Shown here: one piece after another, positions 55,904 to 64,000 of the stretch | Numbering within the stretch: position 1 is the stretch's first letter | How the letters are laid out: each line of letters opens with the position of its first letter | Assembly (NCBI GenBank): GCA_902597095.1 | Contig: CACJWK010000005.1 | Coordinates: 52,390 to 116,389 of the forward strand | DNA length: 64,000 nucleotides | From: an uncultured Pseudohongiella sp. | GTDB lineage: Bacteria > Pseudomonadota > Gammaproteobacteria > Pseudomonadales > Pseudohongiellaceae | Direction: 5' to 3' | Program-made: the position numbers and the translations under genes | The notes under the pieces: generated by a model | The model's database searches: none | Told to the model about the DNA's origin: nothing | What the model saw: only the letters and a program-made list of their open reading frames with translations

Positions 55904-57675
55904 CAGCTGATCAGGCGATATTGCTGTCAATTTTGAGTGCGCTGCTGTTCTTGCTGGTCTGGGGTCGCTGGCGGTATGACATTGTCGCACTCGGTGCCTT
56001 GTTCACTGCCAGCTTATTCGGGCTGGTTCCGCAGTCTGAGCTGTTCAGCGGCTTTGGTAATCCGGCAACCATCACCGTGGTGCTGGTGCTAATCGTAAGC
56101 TATGGCCTGACCGAATCCGGTGCGGTGGATTATCTGATTCCGCTGATTGAGCCGGCCTCTCGGCATCCCATCCTGCACATCAGTGTGCTCACTTTTCTGG
56201 CGGCTTTACTCTCGATGTTTATGAACAATGTCGGGGCTCTGGCGCTGCTGATGCCGGTTGCCATCCAGTCTGCCTCTAAGGCGGGAAGATCGCCGGCCAC
56301 TGTGCTGATGCCACTTTCCTTCGGCTCCATACTGGGTGGTCTGGTCACCCTGATCGGCACTCCGCCAAACATCCTCATCGCCAATTACAGAGAAGAAATG
56401 ACCGGTAAGTCATTCACGATGTTTGACTTCGCGCCCGTAGGGAGTGGAGTGGCGTTAGCGGGTATTGTTTTCCTGCTCCTGTTTGGTTGGAGGCTGGTGA
56501 AAGTCAGAAAGCAAACCGCCGGTTTCGATCTTTTTGATATTGAACACTATCTGTTCGAGACCAGAGTGGTCGCTGAGTCTGACCTGGTCGGAGTGCGAAC
56601 CGGAGTGATCAAGGACCTGCTCACCGATAAAAAAATGGATTTAATTGCGATGATCCGTGGCAATGAGGAATTTGCTCCGCCTGACCGGCGCCGCAATATC
56701 CGTCAGGGCGATTACCTCATGCTGCAGGGTTCCCATGATGACGTACAGGAATTTGCTACTGCCCACGCTCTGACAGTTCATACGGCCCTGAATCAGCAAA
56801 AAGCCTTCACCCACGCGGCGAACAGCACGCTGGCTGAGGTCGTGGTGTCGGCTGAATCGCCGATGGTTGGCAAGACGCCGAAAGAAAAGCGTATCAACCG
56901 AAATTACGGCGTGAGTCTGCTTGCTGTCTCCCGCTCGGGTACCCCGCATCAGAGCAGACTCCGGCAGTTCGAAATCAAGGTTGGAGACGTGCTGTTATTG
57001 CATGGTGAAAGGGAGGCGCTGGACGAAGCGAGCGTAAAGCTCAACTGTTACCCCCTTGCGAAACGTGCTTTCGACGCCAAGGACACCAGCAAGGCTGTTC
57101 CGGCTATGCTCGTGTTTTTTCTGGCAGTCTCAGCCGCCGCCGTGGGCGTGATGCCGATCCAGCTCGCACTGGGGCTGACAACGGTCATCATGGCGGTGTC
57201 CCACATCGTCCCGCTGCGAGAATTCTATGAAGGCGTGGATTGGCCGGTGGTCGTCCTTCTAGGTGCAATGATTCCACTTGGCGGGGCGCTGGAATCTACC
57301 GGCACGACCGAGCTGCTGGTCGCTGGCCTGCTGGTCTTGGTCGGCGAGTTGTCTCCGGTACTGATTCTGGCTGCGATTCTTATTCTTACCATGACAATAT
57401 CCGATGTACTGAATAATGCAGCCACGGCAATTCTGATGGCGCCTATTGCCTACAATATTGCCACCAGTCTTGATTTCAGCCCCGATGCCTTCCTTATGGC
57501 TGTTGCCGTAGGGGCTTCCTGTGCATTCCTCACACCAGTGGGGCATCAGAACAACGCGTTGATTATGGGCCCGGGGGGATACCGGTTCGGGGACTACTGG
57601 CGGATGGGGCTGCCGCTTGAGCTGCTAATTGTCCTTGTCGCTGTTCCTCTTTTGTTGCTGGTGTGGCCGCTGTAA
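55900..57675 (+). CDS. SLC13/DASS-family permease with two RCK-C regulatory domains
   Basis: 591 residues. Two membrane halves (about 8-200 and 395-590) carry the signature hairpins NNVGALALLMPVAI, GTPPNILIAN and NNAATAILMAPIAYN. Between them lie two TrkA-C/RCK-C modules (about 210-380; DYLMLQGSHDDVQEFA and DVLLLHGEREALDEA). It should transport a di- or monocarboxylate or an anion such as sulfate, with Na+ or H+ symport and ligand control. The start is TTG 55900, coupled to the FAH stop. Confidence 0.92.
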   Translation: MTADQAILLSILSALLFLLVWGRWRYDIVALGALFTASLFGLVPQSELFSGFGNPATITVVLVLIVSYGLTESGAVDYLIPLIEPASRHPILHISVLTFLAALLSMFMNNVGALALLMPVAIQSASKAGRSPATVLMPLSFGSILGGLVTLIGTPPNILIANYREEMTGKSFTMFDFAPVGSGVALAGIVFLLLFGWRLVKVRKQTAGFDLFDIEHYLFETRVVAESDLVGVRTGVIKDLLTDKKMDLIAMIRGNEEFAPPDRRRNIRQGDYLMLQGSHDDVQEFATAHALTVHTALNQQKAFTHAANSTLAEVVVSAESPMVGKTPKEKRINRNYGVSLLAVSRSGTPHQSRLRQFEIKVGDVLLLHGEREALDEASVKLNCYPLAKRAFDAKDTSKAVPAMLVFFLAVSAAAVGVMPIQLALGLTTVIMAVSHIVPLREFYEGVDWPVVVLLGAMIPLGGALESTGTTELLVAGLLVLVGELSPVLILAAILILTMTISDVLNNAATAILMAPIAYNIATSLDFSPDAFLMAVAVGASCAFLTPVGHQNNALIMGPGGYRFGDYWRMGLPLELLIVLVAVPLLLLVWPL

Positions 57676-57771
57676 AGGCGGTTTTCGTATTCGTATGCCG
57701 CTGTTCTTGTCTGAGTTAGCTGTTTCGGTTAGCTTACAGCGCCATATCAACTCGCCACGGTAGTCAGATTA

Positions 57772-59217
57772 ATGCGCGTCAACTGGAAGACCTACAATCC
57801 GAGACCGTTTTTTGATGAGATCATCAGCAGTCCGGGTTACGCGCGCAAACCCGCGAAAAAGCTCGCCAGCTATCTTCGTTCGCTGACTCATGAGGAGTTG
57901 TTGCAGAAGAAAACCGCTGCCGAACTGGCGATCAAGGCGATGGGCATTTCTTTTACGGTCTACAGCGACGCTGGCAATATCGACCGTGAGTGGCCTATGG
58001 ATATTATTCCACGGCTGATAGCCGGTTCGGAGTGGGATCAGACCAGCAAAGGCTTGCGTCAACGTCTGGCGGCGCTTAACTGCTTTATTAATGATATCTA
58101 TAACCAGCAGAAAATTCTGAAAGACAAAGTTGTTCCCGCTGAACTGATTTTGAATTCGGGCAACTTTCGCAAACAGTGTCTGGGCATGAAACCCAGGTAC
58201 GAGGTCTGGGCCCATATTTGCGGTACAGATCTGATCAAGGGTGAGAGCGGTCAGTTCTATGTCCTTGAGGATAATCTGCGAGTCCCTTCCGGCGTATCCT
58301 ATATGGTCGAGAACAGGCGGGTTACCAAGCGTACTTTCCCAGAGCTGTTCGCGGACAACTACAGCATCAGACCAGTCGCCGACTATCCGGCTGAGCTGTT
58401 GGATATGCTCGTATCACTGTCACCGAGACAGGTAAAGCACCCTGAGGTCGTTGTATTGACGCCCGGCGTTTTCAATTCCGCCTATTTTGAGCACTCCTAT
58501 CTTGCCCAGCGAATGGGTGCAGAACTCGTTGAGGGGGGAGACTTGATTGTCGAGAATGACAAGGTCTACATGCGGACCATTGCAGGCCTGTCTCAGGTGG
58601 ATGTGATCTATCGCCGCATCGACGATTTGTTTCTCGATCCGCTTGCGTTCAGAAAGGATTCGGTTCTGGGTGTTCCGGGTCTGTTTAATGCCTGGAAAAA
58701 GGGCAACGTGGCACTGGCGAATGCACCCGGCGCCGGCGTTGCAGATGATAAGATTATTTACACTTACGTACCTAAGATAATCAAGTATTACCTGGATCAG
58801 GATCCGATTTTACCGAACGTGCCAAGCTATCTTTGCATCGACAAGTTGCAACGTCAGCACGTTCTAGAAAACCTGGACAAGCTGGTGGTCAAACCGGCCA
58901 ATGAGTCCGGGGGGTACGGTATGCTGATTGGGCCTCAGGCGAGCAGGAAAGAACTGGCGGAATTCAGGCGACGCATAAAAGCCGATCCGAGGAACTATAT
59001 GGCACAGCCTCTGATTTCCCTTTCCACCGTACCCATTCTGGGAGATCGAATGGTCGAGCCCCGCCATGTAGATCTTCGTCCTTTTGTGTTGCAGGGTGAA
59101 GAGTCCTACGTGACGCCTGGAGGTCTTACCAGAGTGGCGATGGTCAAAGGATCTTACGTGGTGAATTCCTCGCAGGGCGGCGGCAGCAAAGACACCTGGG
59201 TCGTTGATAATGCCTAG
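57772..59217 (+). CDS. Circularly permuted ATP-grasp protein of the Anbu locus
   Basis: 481 residues of the CP_ATPgrasp (DUF404/407) family: VEREWPMDIIPR-like IDREWPMDIIPRLI, FYVLEDNLRVPSGVSYMVENR, and a C-terminal lobe PANESGGYGMLIGPQAS and RPFVLQGEESYVTPGGLTRVA. It should form an ATP-dependent carboxylate-amine bond, product unknown. It is the first gene of the locus, followed 44 bp later by alpha-E, the usual order in Anbu operons. Confidence 0.93.
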   Translation: MRVNWKTYNPRPFFDEIISSPGYARKPAKKLASYLRSLTHEELLQKKTAAELAIKAMGISFTVYSDAGNIDREWPMDIIPRLIAGSEWDQTSKGLRQRLAALNCFINDIYNQQKILKDKVVPAELILNSGNFRKQCLGMKPRYEVWAHICGTDLIKGESGQFYVLEDNLRVPSGVSYMVENRRVTKRTFPELFADNYSIRPVADYPAELLDMLVSLSPRQVKHPEVVVLTPGVFNSAYFEHSYLAQRMGAELVEGGDLIVENDKVYMRTIAGLSQVDVIYRRIDDLFLDPLAFRKDSVLGVPGLFNAWKKGNVALANAPGAGVADDKIIYTYVPKIIKYYLDQDPILPNVPSYLCIDKLQRQHVLENLDKLVVKPANESGGYGMLIGPQASRKELAEFRRRIKADPRNYMAQPLISLSTVPILGDRMVEPRHVDLRPFVLQGEESYVTPGGLTRVAMVKGSYVVNSSQGGGSKDTWVVDNA

Positions 59218-59261
59218 CACGTTAAGAACAGTGTGCCACACAGGCGAGTAAGGTTACTTCG

Positions 59262-60212
59262 ATGTTGTTATCAAGAGTCGCAGAAAGGGTATATTGGCAG
59301 GCACGCTATCTGGAGCGTGCCGAAAACATGGCCCGCCTGTTGCACGTGTTCTCAGCGCTCCAGTTGGATTTGCCAAAAGGGACAAAGCTGGGATGGCAGT
59401 CTCTTATTCAAATTACCGGTCACGGTACGTATTTCTCCACCAAGTACAAGCAGGAGAATGAACGAAATGTCGTTAAATTTTTACTCTCTGAAAAAAATGG
59501 CATCTCTCTGGTCGATATGCTCGTTTCAGCCCGCGAAAACGCGAGGACAACCCGCGAGATCATGCCGACTGAGGCTTTTGAACTGATAAACGGTCTTTAT
59601 CATTTTGCCCGGGATCATGCCGAGAAAGGGCTGCATCGGGCCGAACGCAATAACATTCTCGAACAAATTGTATCGCGGGCTCAACAGATAGGCGGGCTAC
59701 TTTCCGGGTCTATGAGCAGAGACGAGGCCTACAGCTTTGTGCGCCTTGGCAGAAGTCTGGAGCGGGCAGATATGACCACCAGAATCATTGACGTCGATGC
59801 GCAGAAGCTGATGCCGCAGCTGGAGGTCCAGGGGGCTGAGCCAGAGGCCCGTGAGCCGTACGACAACATTCTGTGGATGAATGTTCTGCGCTCATCCAGT
59901 GCCTATCAAATGTATCGCCAGCATGTACAGGAGCGGGTAAACGGTGCAGATGTGGCAAAATTCCTGCTGCAAGATGAGCAGTTTCCACGCTCTGCGGCCC
60001 ACAATCTGACCACGCTGACCAAGGTGCTTGCTAAGCTGCCAAACAGCGGTAAGGTCACGTGGCAAGTCAATAAAACCCGGCGCCTGGTGAGAGATGCTGA
60101 TTTACACGGTCTTATGCAACGAGGTCTGTTGGAGCATCTTGATCAGGTTCAGCAGGAGATCGGGAAGGTGCATTACAAGATCGCAGACACCTGGTTTCTG
60201 CCCTCTAAATAG
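59262..60212 (+). CDS. Alpha-E domain protein (DUF403) of the Anbu locus
   Basis: 316 residues, almost all helical. The family start MLLSRVAERVYWQARYLERAENMARLL is clear; further blocks are the ENARTTREIMPTEAFELIN region and SFVRLGRSLERADMTTRIID. Its function is unknown, but alpha-E, ATP-grasp and Anbu genes co-occur widely. The next gene starts 3 bp later. Confidence 0.94.
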   Translation: MLLSRVAERVYWQARYLERAENMARLLHVFSALQLDLPKGTKLGWQSLIQITGHGTYFSTKYKQENERNVVKFLLSEKNGISLVDMLVSARENARTTREIMPTEAFELINGLYHFARDHAEKGLHRAERNNILEQIVSRAQQIGGLLSGSMSRDEAYSFVRLGRSLERADMTTRIIDVDAQKLMPQLEVQGAEPEAREPYDNILWMNVLRSSSAYQMYRQHVQERVNGADVAKFLLQDEQFPRSAAHNLTTLTKVLAKLPNSGKVTWQVNKTRRLVRDADLHGLMQRGLLEHLDQVQQEIGKVHYKIADTWFLPSK

Positions 60213-60215
60213 GCC

Positions 60216-61211
60216 ATGAAAAATTTTTCCTGCAGCTGCGGGCAAACGCTCTTCTTTGAAAATACGCGCTGCCTGAACTGTGACAAGCCTGTGGGTTTTG
60301 ATGCAGGCAGTCGACAAATGTACCCCACCGATCCGGATATCCAAGACGCTCCGAGAGGACCCGGCGTGCTTTGCCGGAACGCAACGGTTTTTGGTGTCTG
60401 CAATTGGTTTGTATCCGATCAGGACAGTGATTTTTGTCTGTCATGTACCCTTAATCACACCATTCCGAATTTGTTGGAGCCTGACCGTAGACGCTGGTGG
60501 AAAAGCCTTGAACAGGCAAAGCGTCGACTGATTTACTCCCTGCTATCTCTGCAGCTACCGGTGGTCAGTAAAGGCGATGCTCGGGATGGGCTGGCATTCA
60601 AATTCATCGAGGATCAAAGAACCAATCCACTTGTTCGGGAAGAGTTTGTTAGCACAGGGCACAACGACGGGTTGATTACTATCAATATAGCGGAAGCTGA
60701 TCATGTCAGACGGGAGCAGTCTAGGCAGTATACCGGGGAACTGTATCGGACCTTGCTCGGGCACTTTCGACATGAAGCCGGGCATTACTACTTCGATCGC
60801 CTGGTCAAAAATTCCGGTACTTTAGAAGCCTTTCGCGTGCTGTTTGGGGATGAGCGTAAAGATTACAGTGCAGCGCTTCAGGACTATTACGCGAACAGAA
60901 CAAGTTTGCAGAAAGACCCTGACCTGATAAGCCACTATGCGCAGGCTCATCCGCTGGAAGACTGGGCGGAGGTCTGGTCTCATTATCTGCACATGGTAGA
61001 CACACTTGAGACTGCTGCAACCTATGGTATGCAGCAGGGCAGTGAGTTATCTGATGATATAGATCAGCTGTTGGTCAAATGGTCTCAGCTGTCGATGATG
61101 CTGAACAGTTTGAATCGCAGTATGGGCTTGGAGGACGCTTATCCGTTCGTGCTGTCGGACTTAACGCTCAGTAAACTCCGTTTTGTTCACGGTCTGATCT
61201 ATCCCAGTTAG
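60216..61211 (+). CDS. Zinc-ribbon metallopeptidase (DUF2248-like) of the Anbu locus
   Basis: 331 residues. Two Cys-rich zinc ribbons (C6, C8, C19, C22, then C53, C62, C74, C77) precede a metallopeptidase domain with HEAGH (186-190) and downstream acidic/His residues (DWAEVWSHYLH). It should be a cytoplasmic zinc peptidase. It sits 3 bp after alpha-E, and its 3' end overlaps the convergent Anbu gene by 44 bp. Confidence 0.9.
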   Translation: MKNFSCSCGQTLFFENTRCLNCDKPVGFDAGSRQMYPTDPDIQDAPRGPGVLCRNATVFGVCNWFVSDQDSDFCLSCTLNHTIPNLLEPDRRRWWKSLEQAKRRLIYSLLSLQLPVVSKGDARDGLAFKFIEDQRTNPLVREEFVSTGHNDGLITINIAEADHVRREQSRQYTGELYRTLLGHFRHEAGHYYFDRLVKNSGTLEAFRVLFGDERKDYSAALQDYYANRTSLQKDPDLISHYAQAHPLEDWAEVWSHYLHMVDTLETAATYGMQQGSELSDDIDQLLVKWSQLSMMLNSLNRSMGLEDAYPFVLSDLTLSKLRFVHGLIYPS

Positions 61212-61926
61212 TCGCCCAGGCCAGAGGTGGCATTTGCCGGAAGGCATCTTTCAGACGGGCATCCCAGTTTCGTTTGAGGTCTCTGAGAAAATCGCTGTCT
61301 TCTTCAAAGCGGTGGGGCTTGTCGAGTTGAAGTGAATCAGTGCGATAAATCAGCAGCTCAATAGGTGGGCCAACGCCCAGATTGCTGCGCATCGTAGAGT
61401 CCATAGAGACCAGTGCTGCCATGGCGCTGGTTTCCAGATTTAATTCCGGTGCCAGAACCCGGTCGAGGATAGGCTTGCCGTATTTGCTCTCGCCAATCTG
61501 CAGGTAGCTGGTGTCCTTTGAGGTTGTGATGTGATTGCCTTCCGGATAAATCATCAGGGTTTCCGGGCGGCTGCCTTTGACCTGGCCCCCGATGATGAAG
61601 CTGGCTTCAAAGTTCTTTCCCTCGACGGCGCGCTTTTCCTGCTGCTCGCGGCTGAGGTCACCAATATAGTCTGCTGCATCGGCGACGCTGTCCATGCGTA
61701 ACAGGTGCTCAGGCGCATTCTGTCTGATGTCGCTTTTGATTTTCGCAAGGGTGGACTGGGAGGTGGCAAGGTTGCCGGCGGTCAGGATAACGAACTGTTT
61801 TTCGCCGTCAATACCAAAGCAGAACATCTTGCTGTAGGTGGAGACCTGATCGATGCCTGCGTTGGTCAGGGAGTCCGAACAGAAGACCATTCCGGCATCC
61901 ACCGCTACTGCGACGCAATATGTCAT
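61168..61926 (-). CDS. anbu: Anbu (bacterial proteasome homologue, HslV-related)
   Basis: 252 residues with the Ntn-hydrolase start MTYCVAVAVDAGMVFCSDSLTNAG: the N-terminal nucleophile would be Thr2 after Met removal. Asp18 and the lysine of YSKM complete the catalytic pattern of proteasome-like subunits. Anbu forms open helical rings; its native substrates are not known. It faces the ATP-grasp/alpha-E/peptidase genes from the opposite strand rather than being in their operon. Confidence 0.93.
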   Translation of the reverse strand: MTYCVAVAVDAGMVFCSDSLTNAGIDQVSTYSKMFCFGIDGEKQFVILTAGNLATSQSTLAKIKSDIRQNAPEHLLRMDSVADAADYIGDLSREQQEKRAVEGKNFEASFIIGGQVKGSRPETLMIYPEGNHITTSKDTSYLQIGESKYGKPILDRVLAPELNLETSAMAALVSMDSTMRSNLGVGPPIELLIYRTDSLQLDKPHRFEEDSDFLRDLKRNWDARLKDAFRQMPPLAWATNWDRSDREQNGVY

Positions 61927-62087
61927 GGCCTGCTCAACTCACCCTTCATGACTTAATCATACTAAGGATAAGCTGAGGCGCAAAGCGCTAATTGGGACTC
62001 GCTGGAACCGATGATCAAAGGCTGTCTGGCGGGCAGCCGGGATTGACCAGACGCTTTGTTCGTTCAGCCCTTTTGGGACAGCCCGGG

Positions 62088-62291
62088 CTAATCCAGGTCG
62101 TCGTAATCAAACTGAAGATCGATCCGTTTGCTGTCCAGGCGCTCTTCAAGGCGTCTGCGCAGTTCCGTCAGGCTCGTGCCGTTGGCGGCTGACTCGTTAG
62201 ACGCTGTTACGAAGGTTTCATTGCCAAGACCAAGGTCCGTGGGGATTTCGATGAGGGTCTCGTCCGATTCTTCCCAGTTGTGCTCTTTCAT
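62088..62291 (-). CDS. Small acidic protein of unknown function
   Basis: 67 residues from the ATG at 62291, with GGAG 11 bases upstream; an ATG at 62303 is in frame. It is acidic with a C-terminal RRRLEERLDSKRIDLQFDYDDLD helix-like segment, a pattern resembling the short PA3496-type proteins, but identity cannot be confirmed by eye. No signal or TM segment. Confidence 0.55.
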   Translation of the reverse strand: MKEHNWEESDETLIEIPTDLGLGNETFVTASNESAANGTSLTELRRRLEERLDSKRIDLQFDYDDLD

Positions 62292-62451
62292 CGTCAGTCT
62301 CACTCCGTACCAGGGATGTGATTGCGGGTGCCGGGGTAGCCGGCGCCTGCCTCTGTTATCGTTGCCAGAGTGACATTACTTCAGAAAAATTTCGTTTCAC
62401 TGTTACAAAGATCCGCACAGCAAGGATTCGGGGTGACGCCTGCGCCGCCGC

Positions 62452-64000
62452 TCAGGCGTTGGCAAGGCGATCGATTGCTTGCTGGCGCAAGACTTTTTTG
62501 GCTATTTTCCCGGAGGCGATGCGAGGAAGTTGCTCATGCTGGAAGTAGAATTTTTCCGGTACCTTAAAAGCGGCGATCTTGTCTCGCAGAAAGCCGGCTA
62601 ACTCATCTGCCGTCAGGCTCCGTCCTTCTTTCAACATGATAGTTGCGCAGGGCACCTCGCCAAGTCGAGAATCTGGAATGCCGTACACCGACACCTCGCT
62701 TACCGCAGAATGTTCGTGGATCGCATACTCTACCTCTGCGCAGCCAATGTTTTCCCCGCCGCGAATCACGATGTCTTTGGCGCGGTCCAGAATAATTAGG
62801 AAGCCAAGATCATCCAGCAGGCCGAGATCTCCGGTGTGGAACCAGCCGTCTCTCAGCACTTCCGCTGTCGCTTCTGGCTTGTTCCAGTAGCCTTTCATGA
62901 CGGAAGGCCCTTTGATGCATATTTCGCCAACTTCGTTGGCAGGCAAAGTTTGTCCCTGTTCGTTAACGATTCTGACCTGGGTCAGTGGGGGAGTTGGTCT
63001 GCCGGTGCTGCTGGGTCTGGACTGATAAAATTTTCCCGAGATAATGGCGCCGAGCGCATTTGTCTCAGTAAGCCCGTAGCCTAAACCGGGTAGCGCTTTA
63101 TCCGGGAATTTCTGAACCATCATTGCCAGATGCTCCGGTGGCCGTGGTGCGCCACCACTCTGCACGCTGCGCAGGCTGGACAGATCAGTAGTGGCGAAAT
63201 TTGTCGATTGCATGACCTCCCAGGTCATCGTCGGTACGCCATGCAAAATAGAGATCCGTTCGCTCTCGATCAGTTCCAGCGCTGCCTCTGCATTCCATTT
63301 ATACATCATCACGAATTTGCGCTGATAGATGAAGCTTGCCAGGAACTGCGCATGACTGCCGGTCACGTGGAATAGCGGCACATTAGCGAGCAGTGCGGCC
63401 TGATAGGGCGGATTTTCCTCGCGAAGCTCTGGTCTCAGTATTTCATTGATTTCTTTAACAAACTTCCAGGTAAAAAGAGCGCTGATGATGCCGCGATGCG
63501 TAGACAGCACGCCTTTGGGATGGCCGGTGGACCCGGAGGTGTACATGATGGAAGCGTCGTGTTCTGGCGTAATCCCAAGCGCATCGAAGTCAGATTCCTC
63601 CAGCGGTTCACAGCCGGCTATCAAGCTATGAATTTCCGGAATGGCAGGTTCGGCAGCAGTCGGCCGCATCATTATGACGTCGATGCTCAACTTGCTGAGG
63701 CTGGCGTGCATTGCCGCATAACGGGGGGTGTCGGCGAAGACAAGTCTTGCCCCGGAGTCCTTGAGCCCATATTCAAGCTCTGGCCCGGTCCACCAGGAAT
63801 TCATGGGTACAACAATCGCTCCGAGCATAGTGATCGCCATATAGGCGAGGCACCACTCTGGAGAATTCCGGCCACAGACAGCGACGCGGTCCCCTGTCTG
63901 AATGGCGTATCGTTCCTGCAGCTGTCGCGCCAGTTTGCTCGCGACCGAGAAGGCTTCGCCAAAGCTGTATCGCTCCGCTTCATAGACCAGGAAATCCTGA
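62452..64000 (-). CDS. Acyl-CoA synthetase / AMP-dependent ligase, N-terminus beyond the window
   Basis: The frame is open from the window's end (64000) on the minus strand to a stop at 62452, about 516 codons seen. Class I adenylate-forming motifs are present: the P-loop-like IMYTSGSTGHPKGVLSTHRG, GYGLTETNAL, GWFHTGDLGLLDDLGFL, and the C-terminal lysine in LPRIASGKIAKKVLRQQ. The first visible part reads GDRVAVCGRNSPEWCLAYMAIT. It should activate a carboxylic acid to its CoA ester. The ATG at 63840 is internal, not the start. Confidence 0.92.
   Translation of the reverse strand, partial: QDFLVYEAERYSFGEAFSVASKLARQLQERYAIQTGDRVAVCGRNSPEWCLAYMAITMLGAIVVPMNSWWTGPELEYGLKDSGARLVFADTPRYAAMHASLSKLSIDVIMMRPTAAEPAIPEIHSLIAGCEPLEESDFDALGITPEHDASIMYTSGSTGHPKGVLSTHRGIISALFTWKFVKEINEILRPELREENPPYQAALLANVPLFHVTGSHAQFLASFIYQRKFVMMYKWNAEAALELIESERISILHGVPTMTWEVMQSTNFATTDLSSLRSVQSGGAPRPPEHLAMMVQKFPDKALPGLGYGLTETNALGAIISGKFYQSRPSSTGRPTPPLTQVRIVNEQGQTLPANEVGEICIKGPSVMKGYWNKPEATAEVLRDGWFHTGDLGLLDDLGFLIILDRAKDIVIRGGENIGCAEVEYAIHEHSAVSEVSVYGIPDSRLGEVPCATIMLKEGRSLTADELAGFLRDKIAAFKVPEKFYFQHEQLPRIASGKIAKKVLRQQAIDRLANA

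Overview
The window looks like chromosomal DNA of a free-living, probably marine, aerobic gammaproteobacterium. This is inferred from gene content: a RimO-like gene, an Anbu proteasome-homologue locus, a TonB receptor, TAXI-type TRAP transport, several PQQ enzymes and many exported cytochromes. The exact taxon cannot be read from the sequence. Both window edges cut genes: a PQQ dehydrogenase on the left and an acyl-CoA synthetase on the right. I saw no rRNA, tRNA, insertion sequence, prophage or CRISPR array, and no gene resembling a classical DNA-binding regulator. About half of the proteins carry Sec, Tat or lipoprotein export signals, so the region mostly encodes periplasmic and outer-membrane catabolism.

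Layout. 0-8.7 kb: quinoprotein dehydrogenase, pckA, a secreted cupin, a periplasmic P1 peptidase, an orphan NosR-like flavin/Fe-S membrane protein and a methyltransferase. 8.9-12.7 kb: a small conserved protein, succinate-semialdehyde dehydrogenase, and a c-heme/copper protein resembling peptidylglycine monooxygenase. 12.9-16.2 kb: a light-repair locus with an Fe-S (6-4) photolyase diverging from DUF3429, DCC and SDR genes. 16.3-32.7 kb: secreted esterases, quinone reductase, a soluble PQQ sugar dehydrogenase, an acyl-CoA carboxylase subunit, a TonB receptor, a DUF1295 membrane protein, a GH43-like protein, a dienoyl-CoA isomerase, an M20 amidohydrolase and a TIGR01777 epimerase. 33.0-34.9 kb: a fasciclin protein and a broken rimO with three lesions.

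35.1-38.7 kb gathers D-amino-acid-related functions: a Tat-exported D-threonine-aldolase-like enzyme, an Asp/Glu racemase and a VanX-like lipoprotein. 38.6-42.7 kb (minus strand): a TAXI binding protein, a diheme cytochrome, a parallel beta-helix lipoprotein and a cupin. 42.8-51.3 kb (plus strand): cytochrome c, a lanthanide-type PQQ alcohol dehydrogenase, a second heme/copper monooxygenase-like protein, a secreted protein, a TAXI binding protein and a fused TRAP permease. This reads as a periplasmic 'oxidise, then import' module. 51.3-57.7 kb: rhodanese, a Tat-exported VOC protein, aldo/keto reductase, a nuclease-fold protein lacking its catalytic histidine, and an FAH hydrolase coupled to an SLC13 permease. 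57.8-61.9 kb is an Anbu locus: ATP-grasp, alpha-E, zinc metallopeptidase, and Anbu converging from the other strand.

The points most worth follow-up are the two c-heme/PHM-like copper fusions and the transport module around one of them, the multiply damaged rimO, the DRGR pseudo-nuclease, the NosR-like protein without nos genes, and the Anbu locus that pairs with a metallopeptidase rather than a transglutaminase.
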